Assembly (NCBI RefSeq): GCF_001467895.1
Contig: NZ_LNYO01000013.1
Location: 839,134 to 903,133 of the forward strand
Length of the DNA stretch: 64,000 nt
Source: Legionella nautarum
GTDB taxonomy: Bacteria > Pseudomonadota > Gammaproteobacteria > Legionellales > Legionellaceae
Reading direction: 5' to 3'
Positions within the stretch are counted from its first letter, which is position 1. Each line of letters starts with the position of its first letter. Made by a program: the position numbers and the translations under genes. Shown here in pieces: positions 53,819 through 64,000 of this stretch. Below the pieces are notes generated by a model that worked only from the letters and a program-made list of their open reading frames with translations, searched no databases and was not told the DNA's origin.

Positions 53819-53912
53819 TCTACTGGCCGGTTGGTATAAGTCTTCGAAGCACAGGAAGTGCTTCGAGAGCGTCATGGATGGTAATGTCTGCTTACAACAG
53901 CCGGCCAGTAGA
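53819..53912. repeat. 94-base element with terminal inverted repeats and inner hairpin
   Basis: Perfect 12-base ends TCTACTGGCCGG (53819-53830) and CCGGCCAGTAGA (53901-53912) enclose a second hairpin, TCGAAGCAC at 53844-53852 with GTGCTTCGA at 53858-53866. This nested form fits a miniature transposon-like element or a structured leader RNA; neither can be decided from one copy. Confidence 0.65.
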
Positions 53913-54067
53913 TAGATAGGCCTGCGACTGCATCAATTTAGAAGGGCAAAAGAAACTACCATGAAATGCAACCAATCCCAACCACCAGAGCCAGAATAGT
54001 TTTAATTGACAGGTCTCTATCTCAGCGATTAGAATGGCCTGATTTTTGACAATATCACGGTGGTTTA

Positions 54068-54868
54068 ATGGGAACTGGCTCAATAAATATTGCCTTATCA
54101 GATATTGCCGCTGCCACAAAGCGTTATTCACTTTTAGGAATATTGGGATGGCAGGATATCCGTCAGCGCTACAGGCGTTCGGCCTTAGGACCTTTCTGGT
54201 TAACTATCAGTATGGGTATCATGATCGGCACCATTGGTGTCGTATTTGGTCAAATTTTTAATTCCTCTCTCAAAGAGTTTTTACCTTTTTTATCGATTGG
54301 TATTATCCTTTGGGGATTTTTTTCTTCGATTATTACCGAAGGCTGTACTGGATTTATTACAGCAGAAGGAATTATTAAACAACTTCCGCTTCCCTTATTT
54401 GTCCATATCCTCCGTATGATTTGGCGAAACGTGCTGATTTTAGGACATAATATCCTTATTTTTCCCTTAGTCCTTTTAGTCGTAGGAAAACCCTTACACT
54501 TAGTTGCACTATTAAGTATTCCCGGATTTTTGTTGGCTCTGACAAATCTTATTTGGGTAGCTCTTCTTTTAGCGACCATTTGCACTAGGTACCGTGATTT
54601 TTCCCAAATAATTTCGAGTATGCTACAAGTCATATTCTATTTAACACCAATTATGTGGATGCCAAATCTTTTGCCTCCAGGTAAGAGTTATTATTTTTTA
54701 GAATTTAACCCTGTATATCATTTATTTGAAATTATTCGTGCTCCTTTACTCGGTCAGGCTCCTGCCCTAACGAACTGGATCGTATCAATAATTTTAGCGT
54801 TAGTCGGATGGTCTGTGACTCTAGTCATCTATAGTCGATATAAGCGCCGCATCGCCTACTGGTTATAA
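54068..54868 (+). CDS. wzm: polysaccharide ABC-2 transporter permease (Wzm-like)
   Basis: A 266-aa inner-membrane protein with six helices and the family opening LLGILGWQDIRQRYRRSALGPFW split over the N-terminal amphipathic region (RQRYRRSALGPFW). IRAPLLGQAP near the C-terminus is typical of O-antigen export permeases. It pairs with the following ATPase to flip undecaprenyl-linked polysaccharide. ATG 54068 has only a weak GGTGG upstream. First gene of the cluster between recF and gyrB. Confidence 0.92.
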   Translation: MGTGSINIALSDIAAATKRYSLLGILGWQDIRQRYRRSALGPFWLTISMGIMIGTIGVVFGQIFNSSLKEFLPFLSIGIILWGFFSSIITEGCTGFITAEGIIKQLPLPLFVHILRMIWRNVLILGHNILIFPLVLLVVGKPLHLVALLSIPGFLLALTNLIWVALLLATICTRYRDFSQIISSMLQVIFYLTPIMWMPNLLPPGKSYYFLEFNPVYHLFEIIRAPLLGQAPALTNWIVSIILALVGWSVTLVIYSRYKRRIAYWL

Positions 54869-54880
54869 GAAAGAAAAGCT

Positions 54881-55624
54881 ATGGCTTCTATTGAATTTAA
54901 TAATGTTTCTGTTGATTTCCCTATCTACAATACCAATAGCCGATCGCTGAAAAAGCGATTGATGCAGGTTGCAACGGGCGGACAATTGGGTGCAACTGAA
55001 CAAGGTGTCGTTGTTGTTCGTGCCTTAGAAGGTTTAAATTTTACTTTAAATGATGGCGATCGAGTTGGACTAATGGGACATAACGGTGCTGGAAAAAGCA
55101 CTTTACTCCGCCTGCTTGGCGGGGTTTATGAACCCTCGAGTGGAAGTATTAAGACTAAAGGTGAAATTGGTTCTCTAATTGATATTTCTCTGGGCATAGA
55201 TCATGAGTCAACTGGAAGAGAAAATATCTACGTTCGCGGCGGCCTTCTGGGAATGACTAGAGCGCAGATAAATAATCATCTTAATGATATAATTGAATTT
55301 TCCGAGTTAGGCAATTTCATCGATGTGCCAGTGCGTACCTATTCTACTGGGATGCATCTTCGCTTAGCTTTTGCGGTATCAACAATCCTTCGTCCAGAAA
55401 TTTTGGTGATGGATGAATGGCTTTCAGTCGGAGATGAAAATTTTAAACGCAAAGCAGAAAAAAGAATGGCAGAAGTTGTTCAAGCCACAAATATTCTTGT
55501 AATTGCAAGCCACTCCCGTGAGCTGATATTAAATTTATGCAATAGAGTAATTTGGCTTGAACATGGAAAAGTTAAAATGGATACTGATCCTCAATCAGCT
55601 GTGGAAGCTTATTTTGGCGCATAA
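54881..55624 (+). CDS. wzt: polysaccharide ABC transporter ATP-binding protein (Wzt-like)
   Basis: A 247-aa ATPase with P-loop GHNGAGKST, the Wzt-type signature YSTGMHLRLAFA instead of LSGGQ, and Walker B ILVMDEWLSVGD. It ends right after the nucleotide-binding domain, so it lacks the C-terminal glycan-binding domain seen in Wzt of some O-antigens. Twelve bases after wzm. Confidence 0.93.
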   Translation: MASIEFNNVSVDFPIYNTNSRSLKKRLMQVATGGQLGATEQGVVVVRALEGLNFTLNDGDRVGLMGHNGAGKSTLLRLLGGVYEPSSGSIKTKGEIGSLIDISLGIDHESTGRENIYVRGGLLGMTRAQINNHLNDIIEFSELGNFIDVPVRTYSTGMHLRLAFAVSTILRPEILVMDEWLSVGDENFKRKAEKRMAEVVQATNILVIASHSRELILNLCNRVIWLEHGKVKMDTDPQSAVEAYFGA

Positions 55625-55650
55625 TCGTAATAATTTTTACATGGATAATA

Positions 55651-56316
55651 ATGAACAAAGCATACAGAAAAAGGACTGCTATTAGCGTTGCGTTTTCATC
55701 AGGTCTAAACTGCTTACATAGCGACTTGATAGCTATTAACCAAGAGCAACTAAATCCAATATTTGATGACTCGCATAGAGGGTTGAAAAAATTACTGCGA
55801 CCAATCGCTCGGTTAGTATACCAAAACCTGAAGCAAATCCTTGGACCTCTTTTATTTAGAATACGTTCTTATTTTACAGCAGAATTAAGTCAAAAAAGTA
55901 AGAATCTAGAGAGTATGACAATTACCCTCCAGGAGTCGCTCGAGCTGATGCAGCGGGAACTCCATCAGCTATCAACTTTAATCTATAGACAAGATAAGCA
56001 AATAAAAGGAAAGAATGAGCCGAGGTCACTAAATTGTACAATTGAAACAGAGATAGAAAGTTTTAGGGCTATTCTCAGCAATAATCCCAATGTTTCACTC
56101 ATTATTGAGTTTGATCAATCAAAGCTTAAGCGCATTAATCATAGTACTAAACAGTGGCTTAAAGCATTTGAAGATTTGAATTTATGTTATAAAGTCATTA
56201 ACGAAGAAACAAAGGCCCTTGAGGATTGCTCAATTGAGCAATTAGAAAATATGGAGTTAGCAAATCTTTTCTTTGCCCGTAAAAATTCAACTGCTTGGGA
56301 GAAACTAGCAGTATGA
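55651..56316 (+). pseudogene. remnant of an FkbM-type methyltransferase gene
   Basis: A 221-aa open frame. Residues about 40-120 are a helical, basic N-terminal region like those preceding sugar-modifying transferase domains. The last 80 residues (VSLIIEFDQ..., FEDLNLCYKVINEET, ELANLFFARK) resemble the extreme C-terminus of FkbM-family methyltransferases. The SAM-binding Rossmann core that should lie between is missing, so an internal deletion is likely. The frame itself is intact and its stop overlaps the next gene by ATGA; a shortened working protein is possible but unlikely to methylate. Confidence 0.55.
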
Positions 56317-56987
56317 AAAAAGGTATTATTATCATCGGCGCTGGTGGGCATGCTAAAGTGTGCATTGAGTTACTGCGTGCGATGGGGGAAGAGGTTAGTT
56401 TTTGCATTGGGAGTGAGGGGGCAGCCGATTTATGTTTAGATATAACTGTTTTACAGGGGGACAGACATCTAAGCATGCTACGCCAAGAAGGCTATTCACG
56501 AATATTTATTGCAATTGGTTCAAACTCTTTAAGAGAACGGTTGGCAACGATGGCAATAAATGAAGGATATGCACTAGTTAATGCCATTAGTCCTCAAGCT
56601 ATTATTTCACCCAGTGCTCGTCTTGGCTCAGGTATAGCCATCATGGCTGGCGTGGTGATAAACGCAGAAGCGACCATTGCAGATTTAGCAATTATTAATA
56701 CAGGGGCAACGGTTGATCATGATTGCCAAATCGCTAGGGCGGTACATCTAGCTCCGCAGTGTGCTTTGGCAGGCAATGTCAAAGTGGGAAGCCAAAGTTT
56801 TCTCGGGATAGGCTCTAAGGTAATTCCCGATATTGAAATCGGCGAAAAAGTTATTCTTGGGGCTGGGACTGTAGTTATTTCAAATATAATAAGTGACGCG
56901 ACGGTTGTTGGAGTCCCTGCGCGTATTCTTAATAAATCAGTAGTAGGAAAGGAATGTCATGCAACGAATATCTGTCGCACAGCCTAA
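56313..56987 (+). CDS. sugar O/N-acyltransferase, NeuD/PglD/PerB family
   Basis: A 224-aa left-handed beta-helix acyltransferase. The N-terminal IIIIGAGGHAKVCIELL is the nucleotide-sugar-binding domain; the C-terminal hexapeptide repeats include INTGATVDHDCQIA with the likely catalytic His, and VILGAGTVVISNI. Members acetylate amino sugars such as UDP-bacillosamine precursors (PglD) or GDP-perosamine (PerB). ATG 56313 overlaps the previous stop by ATGA. The adjoining aminotransferase suggests a perosamine-type substrate. Confidence 0.88.
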   Translation: MKKGIIIIGAGGHAKVCIELLRAMGEEVSFCIGSEGAADLCLDITVLQGDRHLSMLRQEGYSRIFIAIGSNSLRERLATMAINEGYALVNAISPQAIISPSARLGSGIAIMAGVVINAEATIADLAIINTGATVDHDCQIARAVHLAPQCALAGNVKVGSQSFLGIGSKVIPDIEIGEKVILGAGTVVISNIISDATVVGVPARILNKSVVGKECHATNICRTA

Positions 56988-58059
56988 ATTAGCGGGGAAT
57001 GAACGTAAGTACGTACTTGATTGTTTAGATTCAAATTGGATTTCATCGAATGGAAAATACATTACTGCTTTTGAAGAGTCGTTTGCTAAGTTTTGTAATG
57101 TAAAACATGCGATAGCTACCAACAATGGTACAACAGCCTTACATCTAGCTTTAGTCGCACTCAATTTGCAACCTGGCGATGAGGTGATTATCCCAACAGT
57201 TACCTACATCGCTACAGCAAATGCTGTTCGCTACTGTGGGGCTACTCCCGTCTTGGTTGATGTTTGTGAAGACACAATGAATATCAAACCAGATGAAGTC
57301 GAGAAAAAAATTACTGCAAAAACCCGGGGTATCATTCCAGTCCATCTCTATGGCCACCCTGCTGATATGGAAGCAATTAATAAACTGGCAGATCAATATG
57401 GTTTATGGGTTGTTGAAGATGCAGCAGAAGCTCATGGTGCCGAAATATTGGGTAACAAAGTCGGTGGATTAGCGACTTGTGCAACCTTCAGTTTTTTTGG
57501 TAATAAAATTATTACAACCGGCGAAGGGGGCATGGTTACCACTAATGACGACGAACTTGCTGATAAACTGAGGCTATTTCGTGGACAAGGAATGGATCCT
57601 AATCGCCGTTATTGGTTTCCGGTTGTTGGTTACAATTACCGTATGACCAACATACAAGCCGCACTCGGTTTAGCACAAATGGAAACCATTGAGCAGGCTC
57701 TATCGGGTAGAGCTATTCTTGCTGATTGGTATAATGACGCGTTGCAGAAGCTTAGCGACCAACTTGTGTTACCAATAGAACTACCTTGGGCTAAGCATGT
57801 TTTTTGGATGTATACCATTTTCTTGAAAAAGGGCGGAGAGTACGAACGGGAGCGATTAAGGCAACATATGGATGAAATGGGCATTGAAACGAGGCCGGTG
57901 TTTTATCCCATGCATATGCTTCCTCCTTATGCAGAAGATACAGCATATCCAGTAGCTGACCTTTGGTCACTTCGAGGTCTTAACTTACCAATGCATTTAG
58001 ATTTAACGGAAAAGGATGTACAGCGTATTGTTAATACCCTTGAAACTGCATTGAGATAA
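56959..58059 (+). CDS. DegT/DnrJ/EryC1 aminotransferase, GDP-perosamine synthase-like
   Basis: A 366-aa PLP enzyme. GTTALHLALVAL binds the cofactor phosphate, VVEDAAEAHGA is the PLP-ring aspartate block, and FFGNKIITTGEGGM carries the lysine that forms the Schiff base. The opening VAQPKLAGNERKYVLDCLDS and VGYNYRMTNIQAALGLAQ closely resemble GDP-perosamine synthase (RfbE/Per), which aminates GDP-4-keto-6-deoxymannose, the Gmd product. It overlaps the acyltransferase gene by 29 bases. UDP-4-amino-sugar synthesis is an alternative. Confidence 0.88.
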   Translation: MQRISVAQPKLAGNERKYVLDCLDSNWISSNGKYITAFEESFAKFCNVKHAIATNNGTTALHLALVALNLQPGDEVIIPTVTYIATANAVRYCGATPVLVDVCEDTMNIKPDEVEKKITAKTRGIIPVHLYGHPADMEAINKLADQYGLWVVEDAAEAHGAEILGNKVGGLATCATFSFFGNKIITTGEGGMVTTNDDELADKLRLFRGQGMDPNRRYWFPVVGYNYRMTNIQAALGLAQMETIEQALSGRAILADWYNDALQKLSDQLVLPIELPWAKHVFWMYTIFLKKGGEYERERLRQHMDEMGIETRPVFYPMHMLPPYAEDTAYPVADLWSLRGLNLPMHLDLTEKDVQRIVNTLETALR

Positions 58060-58063
58060 AATA

Positions 58064-59098
58064 ATGAAAATTGCATTGTGTTCTTCATTTGTTCCTTTTA
58101 TTCATGGAGGAGCGCGGAATATTGTTGATTGGCTTGAACCCGTGCTTAGAGAGGCAGGGCATCAAGTCGAACGCATTTACCTTCCTCAAGTTGATGCACC
58201 TGACCTACTCTTCCAACAAAAAATGGCTTACCGCTGGCTAGATCTAAGTTCTGCCGATCGAATTATTTGTTTTCGACCTCCTGCTCATTTTATTCCACAT
58301 CCCAACAAAATATTATGGTTCATCCATCATATTCGCGCTTTCTATGATTTATGGGACAGTCCCTACCGAGGCTGCCCCAATAATAGTAAGTACAGAGGGG
58401 TACGAGACGCATTACATCAGGTGGATACTACCGTACTTAAAGAGGCAAATAAAATTTTCACTAACTCGAAAGTGGTTTCCAATCGATTAAAAGCTTTCAA
58501 TCAAATGGACAGCGAAGTGTTATACCCGCCAATATTCCAGCCAGAACGATTTTATTGCAAAGACTATAATTCAGAAATTGTTTATTTTAGCCGCTTAGAA
58601 CATCACAAACGACAGCATTTACTCATAGAGGCAATGCAATATACTGAAACCGCTGCTCGTTTGCGTTTATGCGGTGTTAGCTCGAATCCTGATTACCTGG
58701 AGAAGTTAATTGAATTAATTGAGGATCTGGACTTGCAAGATCGTGTCATAATGGAAAATCGTTGGATTTCAGAAGAAGAAAAAATAAAAATTTTGTCAAC
58801 CTGCTTGGCAACAGCTTATTTACCTGTCGATGAAGATTCCTACGGTTATCCAAGTTTGGAGTCTAGTCTCGCTTCAAAACCAATTCTTACGACCTCCGAT
58901 TCAGGGGGGGTACTCGAACTTATAAAAGATGGGTTTAATGGTTATATTACAGAACCCTCACCTAAAGCTATAGCTGAGGCTATAGATAAATTCTATTTAG
59001 ATCGGGATCATTCTAAGAAACTAGGAAATAATGCGCGAATTCGCTTAGATGAACTTAATATTTCTTGGTCTCATGTAGTAGAAAGGTTGCTAGCATGA
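58064..59098 (+). CDS. glycosyltransferase family 4-like (A)
   Basis: A 344-aa GT-B glycosyltransferase. N-terminal VPFIHGGARNIVDWL with the Gly-Gly acceptor loop; the C-terminal donor domain has IVYFSRLEHHKRQHLLIEAM and ending ESSLASKPILTTSDSGGVLELI, the E-x7-E-like donor block. Clearly paralogous to the next gene along its length. Soluble, expected at the inner face of the membrane. Confidence 0.9.
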   Translation: MKIALCSSFVPFIHGGARNIVDWLEPVLREAGHQVERIYLPQVDAPDLLFQQKMAYRWLDLSSADRIICFRPPAHFIPHPNKILWFIHHIRAFYDLWDSPYRGCPNNSKYRGVRDALHQVDTTVLKEANKIFTNSKVVSNRLKAFNQMDSEVLYPPIFQPERFYCKDYNSEIVYFSRLEHHKRQHLLIEAMQYTETAARLRLCGVSSNPDYLEKLIELIEDLDLQDRVIMENRWISEEEKIKILSTCLATAYLPVDEDSYGYPSLESSLASKPILTTSDSGGVLELIKDGFNGYITEPSPKAIAEAIDKFYLDRDHSKKLGNNARIRLDELNISWSHVVERLLA

Positions 59099-60132
59099 AA
59101 GTACTTATTGTCAATAATATGGCTCCCTTCATCTGGGGAGGAGCTGAAGAATTAGCAGTTCATTTACAAAAAAATTTAATTATAGCTGGGCATGAAGCAG
59201 AAATATTACGAATTCCTTTTCAATGGGAGCCGGCAGAACGAATTCCATCACAAATGCTGATGACTAGAGCATTTGAGTTATGGAATGTGGATCATGTGAT
59301 TGCTTTAAAGTTTCCTGCCTACTTTATTCGTCATCCTCAAAAAACGATCTGGTTATTGCACCAATATCGCCAAGCTTATGATCTTTATGATGCAGGGCAA
59401 AGCAATATTCCAGCCAACAAGGCAGGGAATGAATTAAGAGCATTAATTAAAGCAGCTGATGAAGAAACTTTCGCCGAAAGCAGAAATATTTTCACCAACT
59501 CCGAAGTAACAAGGGAGCGCCTATTCCATTACAATGGTTTTAATGCAAAAGTACTCCATCCCCCGGTTAATGATCCAGAGATATTTACCAACAATGAAAT
59601 GGGTGACTATATCTTTGCTGGAGGAAGAGTCAATAACATGAAGCGACAACATTTACTAGTTGAGGCTATGAGTCACACGGATAAAGCGGTGAAATTACTG
59701 GTTGCTGGTCCACCTGATTCACCTACAGACGCGGAACGACTTAAAGAAATGGTTGCCAGGCTAGGTTTAGAGGATAGGGTAAAGCTTGATTTGCGTTTTT
59801 TACCTCGGGAAACTTATGCAAAATATGTTAATGAGTCGATGGCTGTCGCTTATTTACCGTTCGATGAAGATTCTTTGGGATATGTTGCTATGGAAGCTGC
59901 AATTGCGGGTAAGGCTTTGATCACTACTACAGATAGTGGTGGTGTTTTAGGTTTGGCTAAGCATGAGGAAACAGGATGGGTCACAGAGGCAAAGCCAACG
60001 TCTTTAGCCGAAGCCATGAGTACCGTAGGGAAAAATATTCAACGTACTCGACGACTTGGTATGACAGCGAAAGAACTATGGTTGAGTCTTGGAATTAATT
60101 GGCCTCAAACAGTGGAGGCTCTGTTGCAATGA
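59095..60132 (+). CDS. glycosyltransferase family 4-like (B)
   Basis: A 345-aa paralogue of the preceding gene, sharing MAPFIWGGAEELAVHL, IFTNSEVTRERL, NNMKRQHLLVEAMSH and AIAGKALITTTDSGGVLGL. ATG 59095 overlaps the previous stop by ATGA; the longer frame from 59065 is not needed. The two probably add similar sugars in sequence or arose by duplication and now have different acceptors. Confidence 0.9.
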   Translation: MKVLIVNNMAPFIWGGAEELAVHLQKNLIIAGHEAEILRIPFQWEPAERIPSQMLMTRAFELWNVDHVIALKFPAYFIRHPQKTIWLLHQYRQAYDLYDAGQSNIPANKAGNELRALIKAADEETFAESRNIFTNSEVTRERLFHYNGFNAKVLHPPVNDPEIFTNNEMGDYIFAGGRVNNMKRQHLLVEAMSHTDKAVKLLVAGPPDSPTDAERLKEMVARLGLEDRVKLDLRFLPRETYAKYVNESMAVAYLPFDEDSLGYVAMEAAIAGKALITTTDSGGVLGLAKHEETGWVTEAKPTSLAEAMSTVGKNIQRTRRLGMTAKELWLSLGINWPQTVEALLQ

Positions 60133-61430
60133 AATTAATACTCTTTACACCAGTCCTTAAATCTTCGGCGATTGGACGCATGGCTAGTTTAATTTCACGT
60201 AAATTAATTTCCTTTGGTCACCAAGTCATTGTAGTTCGCACAGAAGATCTAAGTTTTTATAATCATCCGATACATGATTTTGGTTCAGAACCCATTTCTT
60301 GGTGTGATAATCATCAAATCAATTTAATGTATAAATCCGCTGATGCCGTTATTTATCAGATAGGAGATAACTATGCTTTCCATCAAGGTTGTTTGACTTG
60401 GCTGCCGTATTTACCTGGAGTTGTCTGTCTTCATGATTTCTTTCTAGGAAATCTATTTAATGCCTGGGCTCAGCACCATCGAGCAGAGGCAAAAAATATA
60501 CTTAAAATTTGGTATGGGTCGGCTGCTAGTGATGAGTATTTCCGACATAAGGATATTAATTCATTTATCGAGGGAACAAGAAATAGCTATCCTATGACAG
60601 AATGGCTCTGCTCAATGGCGCGAGCTGTGATTACGCATAGCAGTTGGCAAATTGGTCGTGTCTTAGATTCTTGTCCTGGGCCAGTTCACGTCGTGCCTCT
60701 CGCCTATGATGCCCCTAACCTGAGCATTGAACAGATTGAAGCTGCTGAAGAAAAAAGCAAAAAATTTTCTATATTAACTGTTGGAAATGTCAATAAGAAT
60801 AAACGAGCGGCGAGTATAATTCAGGCAATAGGTGCAAATCGGGTGCTTCGAAAAAAAATAATTTATCAACTCGTGGGTGATATATCCTCGGCAACAAAAA
60901 GGGAACTAACGCGTTTAGCCAAAAAACAAAAGGTTGAGCTTGTTATTTCAGGTGAAGTTGATGACGCGGCCTTAGCCCAAGCTATCTACAAAGCGGATCT
61001 CGTCACTTGTTTACGCTGGCCTGCACTAGAAGCGGCTTCAGCTTCTACAATTGAAGCTTTGTTGTATGGTAAAGCAACGATTGTAACCGACACCGGTTTT
61101 TATAGAGAAATCCCTAAAGACTGCACTATAAAAATTAACCCCAACAATGAAATTGCTGAAATCGCGGCTGTATTAGAGAAACTTGAAAAAAATCCAGAGC
61201 TTTTGAAAGAATTAGGCTTGCAAGCAAAAAAATGGGCAATGAAAACCTTTACAGCTGATAATTATGCACTGAAACTAATCGAAACAATAGTTACCACATC
61301 GAGAACTAATGTAGTGACTAATGCAGTCAATTATTTTACCAAAGTAATGTACGATTGGGGTGCAAAAAATGAATTATTAGGCAAAGAATACATATTGCCG
61401 CCGCTAGCAATTTTTGATGAAATCACGTGA
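60129..61430 (+). CDS. glycosyltransferase family 4-like (C)
   Basis: A 433-aa GT-B protein, more divergent than the previous two. HSSWQIGRVLDS and HVVPLAYDAP come from the domain junction, ILTVGNVNKNKRAASIIQAIG is the donor-domain start, and ASASTIEALLYGKATIVTDTGFYREIP the donor-site block. ATG 60129 overlaps the previous stop by ATGA. Last gene of the polysaccharide cluster. Confidence 0.88.
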   Translation: MKLILFTPVLKSSAIGRMASLISRKLISFGHQVIVVRTEDLSFYNHPIHDFGSEPISWCDNHQINLMYKSADAVIYQIGDNYAFHQGCLTWLPYLPGVVCLHDFFLGNLFNAWAQHHRAEAKNILKIWYGSAASDEYFRHKDINSFIEGTRNSYPMTEWLCSMARAVITHSSWQIGRVLDSCPGPVHVVPLAYDAPNLSIEQIEAAEEKSKKFSILTVGNVNKNKRAASIIQAIGANRVLRKKIIYQLVGDISSATKRELTRLAKKQKVELVISGEVDDAALAQAIYKADLVTCLRWPALEAASASTIEALLYGKATIVTDTGFYREIPKDCTIKINPNNEIAEIAAVLEKLEKNPELLKELGLQAKKWAMKTFTADNYALKLIETIVTTSRTNVVTNAVNYFTKVMYDWGAKNELLGKEYILPPLAIFDEIT

Positions 61431-61459
61431 ATCCCTACTATTTGTAACCCGATGAATCA

Positions 61460-61488
61460 TGTAAAAAAAGCCTGATTAGTGGTATACT
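61460..61488 (+). promoter_or_regulatory. extended -10 promoter of gyrB
   Basis: TGGTATACT at 61480-61488 gives an extended -10 (TG-N-TATACT). The -35 region 17 bases upstream (TGTAAA at 61460-61465) is poor, which fits extended -10 promoters. It gives gyrB its own start after the inserted cluster. Confidence 0.55.
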
Positions 61489-61510
61489 GTTTTATTTGGT
61501 TAGCCACTAG

Positions 61511-63943
<2,433 letters not shown>

Positions 63944-64000
63944 CTAAAGTATGTTGAGCTCTACCTCATTGCCGTCAGACTATAAGCATTTTATCTGCTC

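Larger units (their letters stand above)
53110..54067. other. repeat-rich non-coding junction between recF and the wzm gene
   Basis: About 960 bases with no convincing gene. It holds a near-tandem duplication of roughly 248 bases, two pairs of long palindromic half-units, and a separate nested hairpin at 53819-53912. Short frames here are scattered through the repeats and overlap each other. The repeats mark the left edge of the polysaccharide cluster. Confidence 0.75.

Overview
The window looks like a chromosomal segment of a Legionella-type gammaproteobacterium. The evidence is AT-rich DNA, the gammaproteobacterial gene orders ubiD-fre, rsmI/lpoA-yraN-diaA-dolP, atpIBEFHAGDC and rpmH-rnpA-yidD-yidC-mnmE | dnaA-dnaN-recF, and several very long, coiled-coil or tail-anchored proteins with glutamate-rich C-termini of the kind typical of Dot/Icm effectors. 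Species cannot be settled from sequence alone.

Layout. (1) 1-5.6 kb: the end of a surface-polysaccharide locus (gmd cut by the window edge, fcl, a family-2 glycosyltransferase, two polytopic membrane proteins facing tail to tail). (2) 5.7-13 kb: housekeeping genes hspQ, fre, ubiD, rho, trxA, rsmE and fumC. (3) 13.1-27.9 kb: accessory region with a GDPD-family phosphodiesterase, a 1359-aa coiled-coil effector candidate, tRNA-Leu(CAG), a small membrane protein, psd, a 929-aa protein with a PI3/PI4-kinase-like catalytic loop, and an operon-like pair made of an MHS/MFS transporter and a 1131-aa tail-anchored protein. (4) 28.1-37.8 kb: parC and the complete nine-gene F1Fo ATP synthase operon with a recognisable promoter. 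(5) 38-43.4 kb: a small basic protein, two tandem BON lipoproteins, diaA, yraN, lpoA and divergent rsmI. (6) 43.4-45 kb: a 539-aa membrane protein of unknown function. (7) 45.2-53.1 kb: mnmE-yidC-yidD-rnpA-rpmH facing dnaA-dnaN-recF, with a probable oriC between rpmH and dnaA and two parS-like sites in and just after recF. (8) 53.1-61.4 kb: a repeat-rich non-coding stretch followed by a plus-strand O-polysaccharide cluster (ABC-2 exporter Wzm/Wzt, a gutted FkbM-type gene, a NeuD/PerB-like acyltransferase, a perosamine-synthase-like aminotransferase, three glycosyltransferases). This cluster separates recF from gyrB, which are normally adjacent. (9) gyrB closes the window.

How the parts fit. 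The GDP-sugar enzymes at the left (Gmd and Fcl share GDP-4-keto-6-deoxymannose) and the aminotransferase/acyltransferase pair at 56-58 kb could draw on the same intermediate, giving GDP-fucose and GDP-N-acylperosamine; glycan would then leave through the Wzm/Wzt exporter. The most unusual features are the kinase-like effector candidate, the coiled-coil effector candidate with a hexanucleotide repeat, the polysaccharide insertion in the dnaA-gyrB cluster, and a family of long palindromic repeats found both at 8.6 kb and next to the recF parS site.
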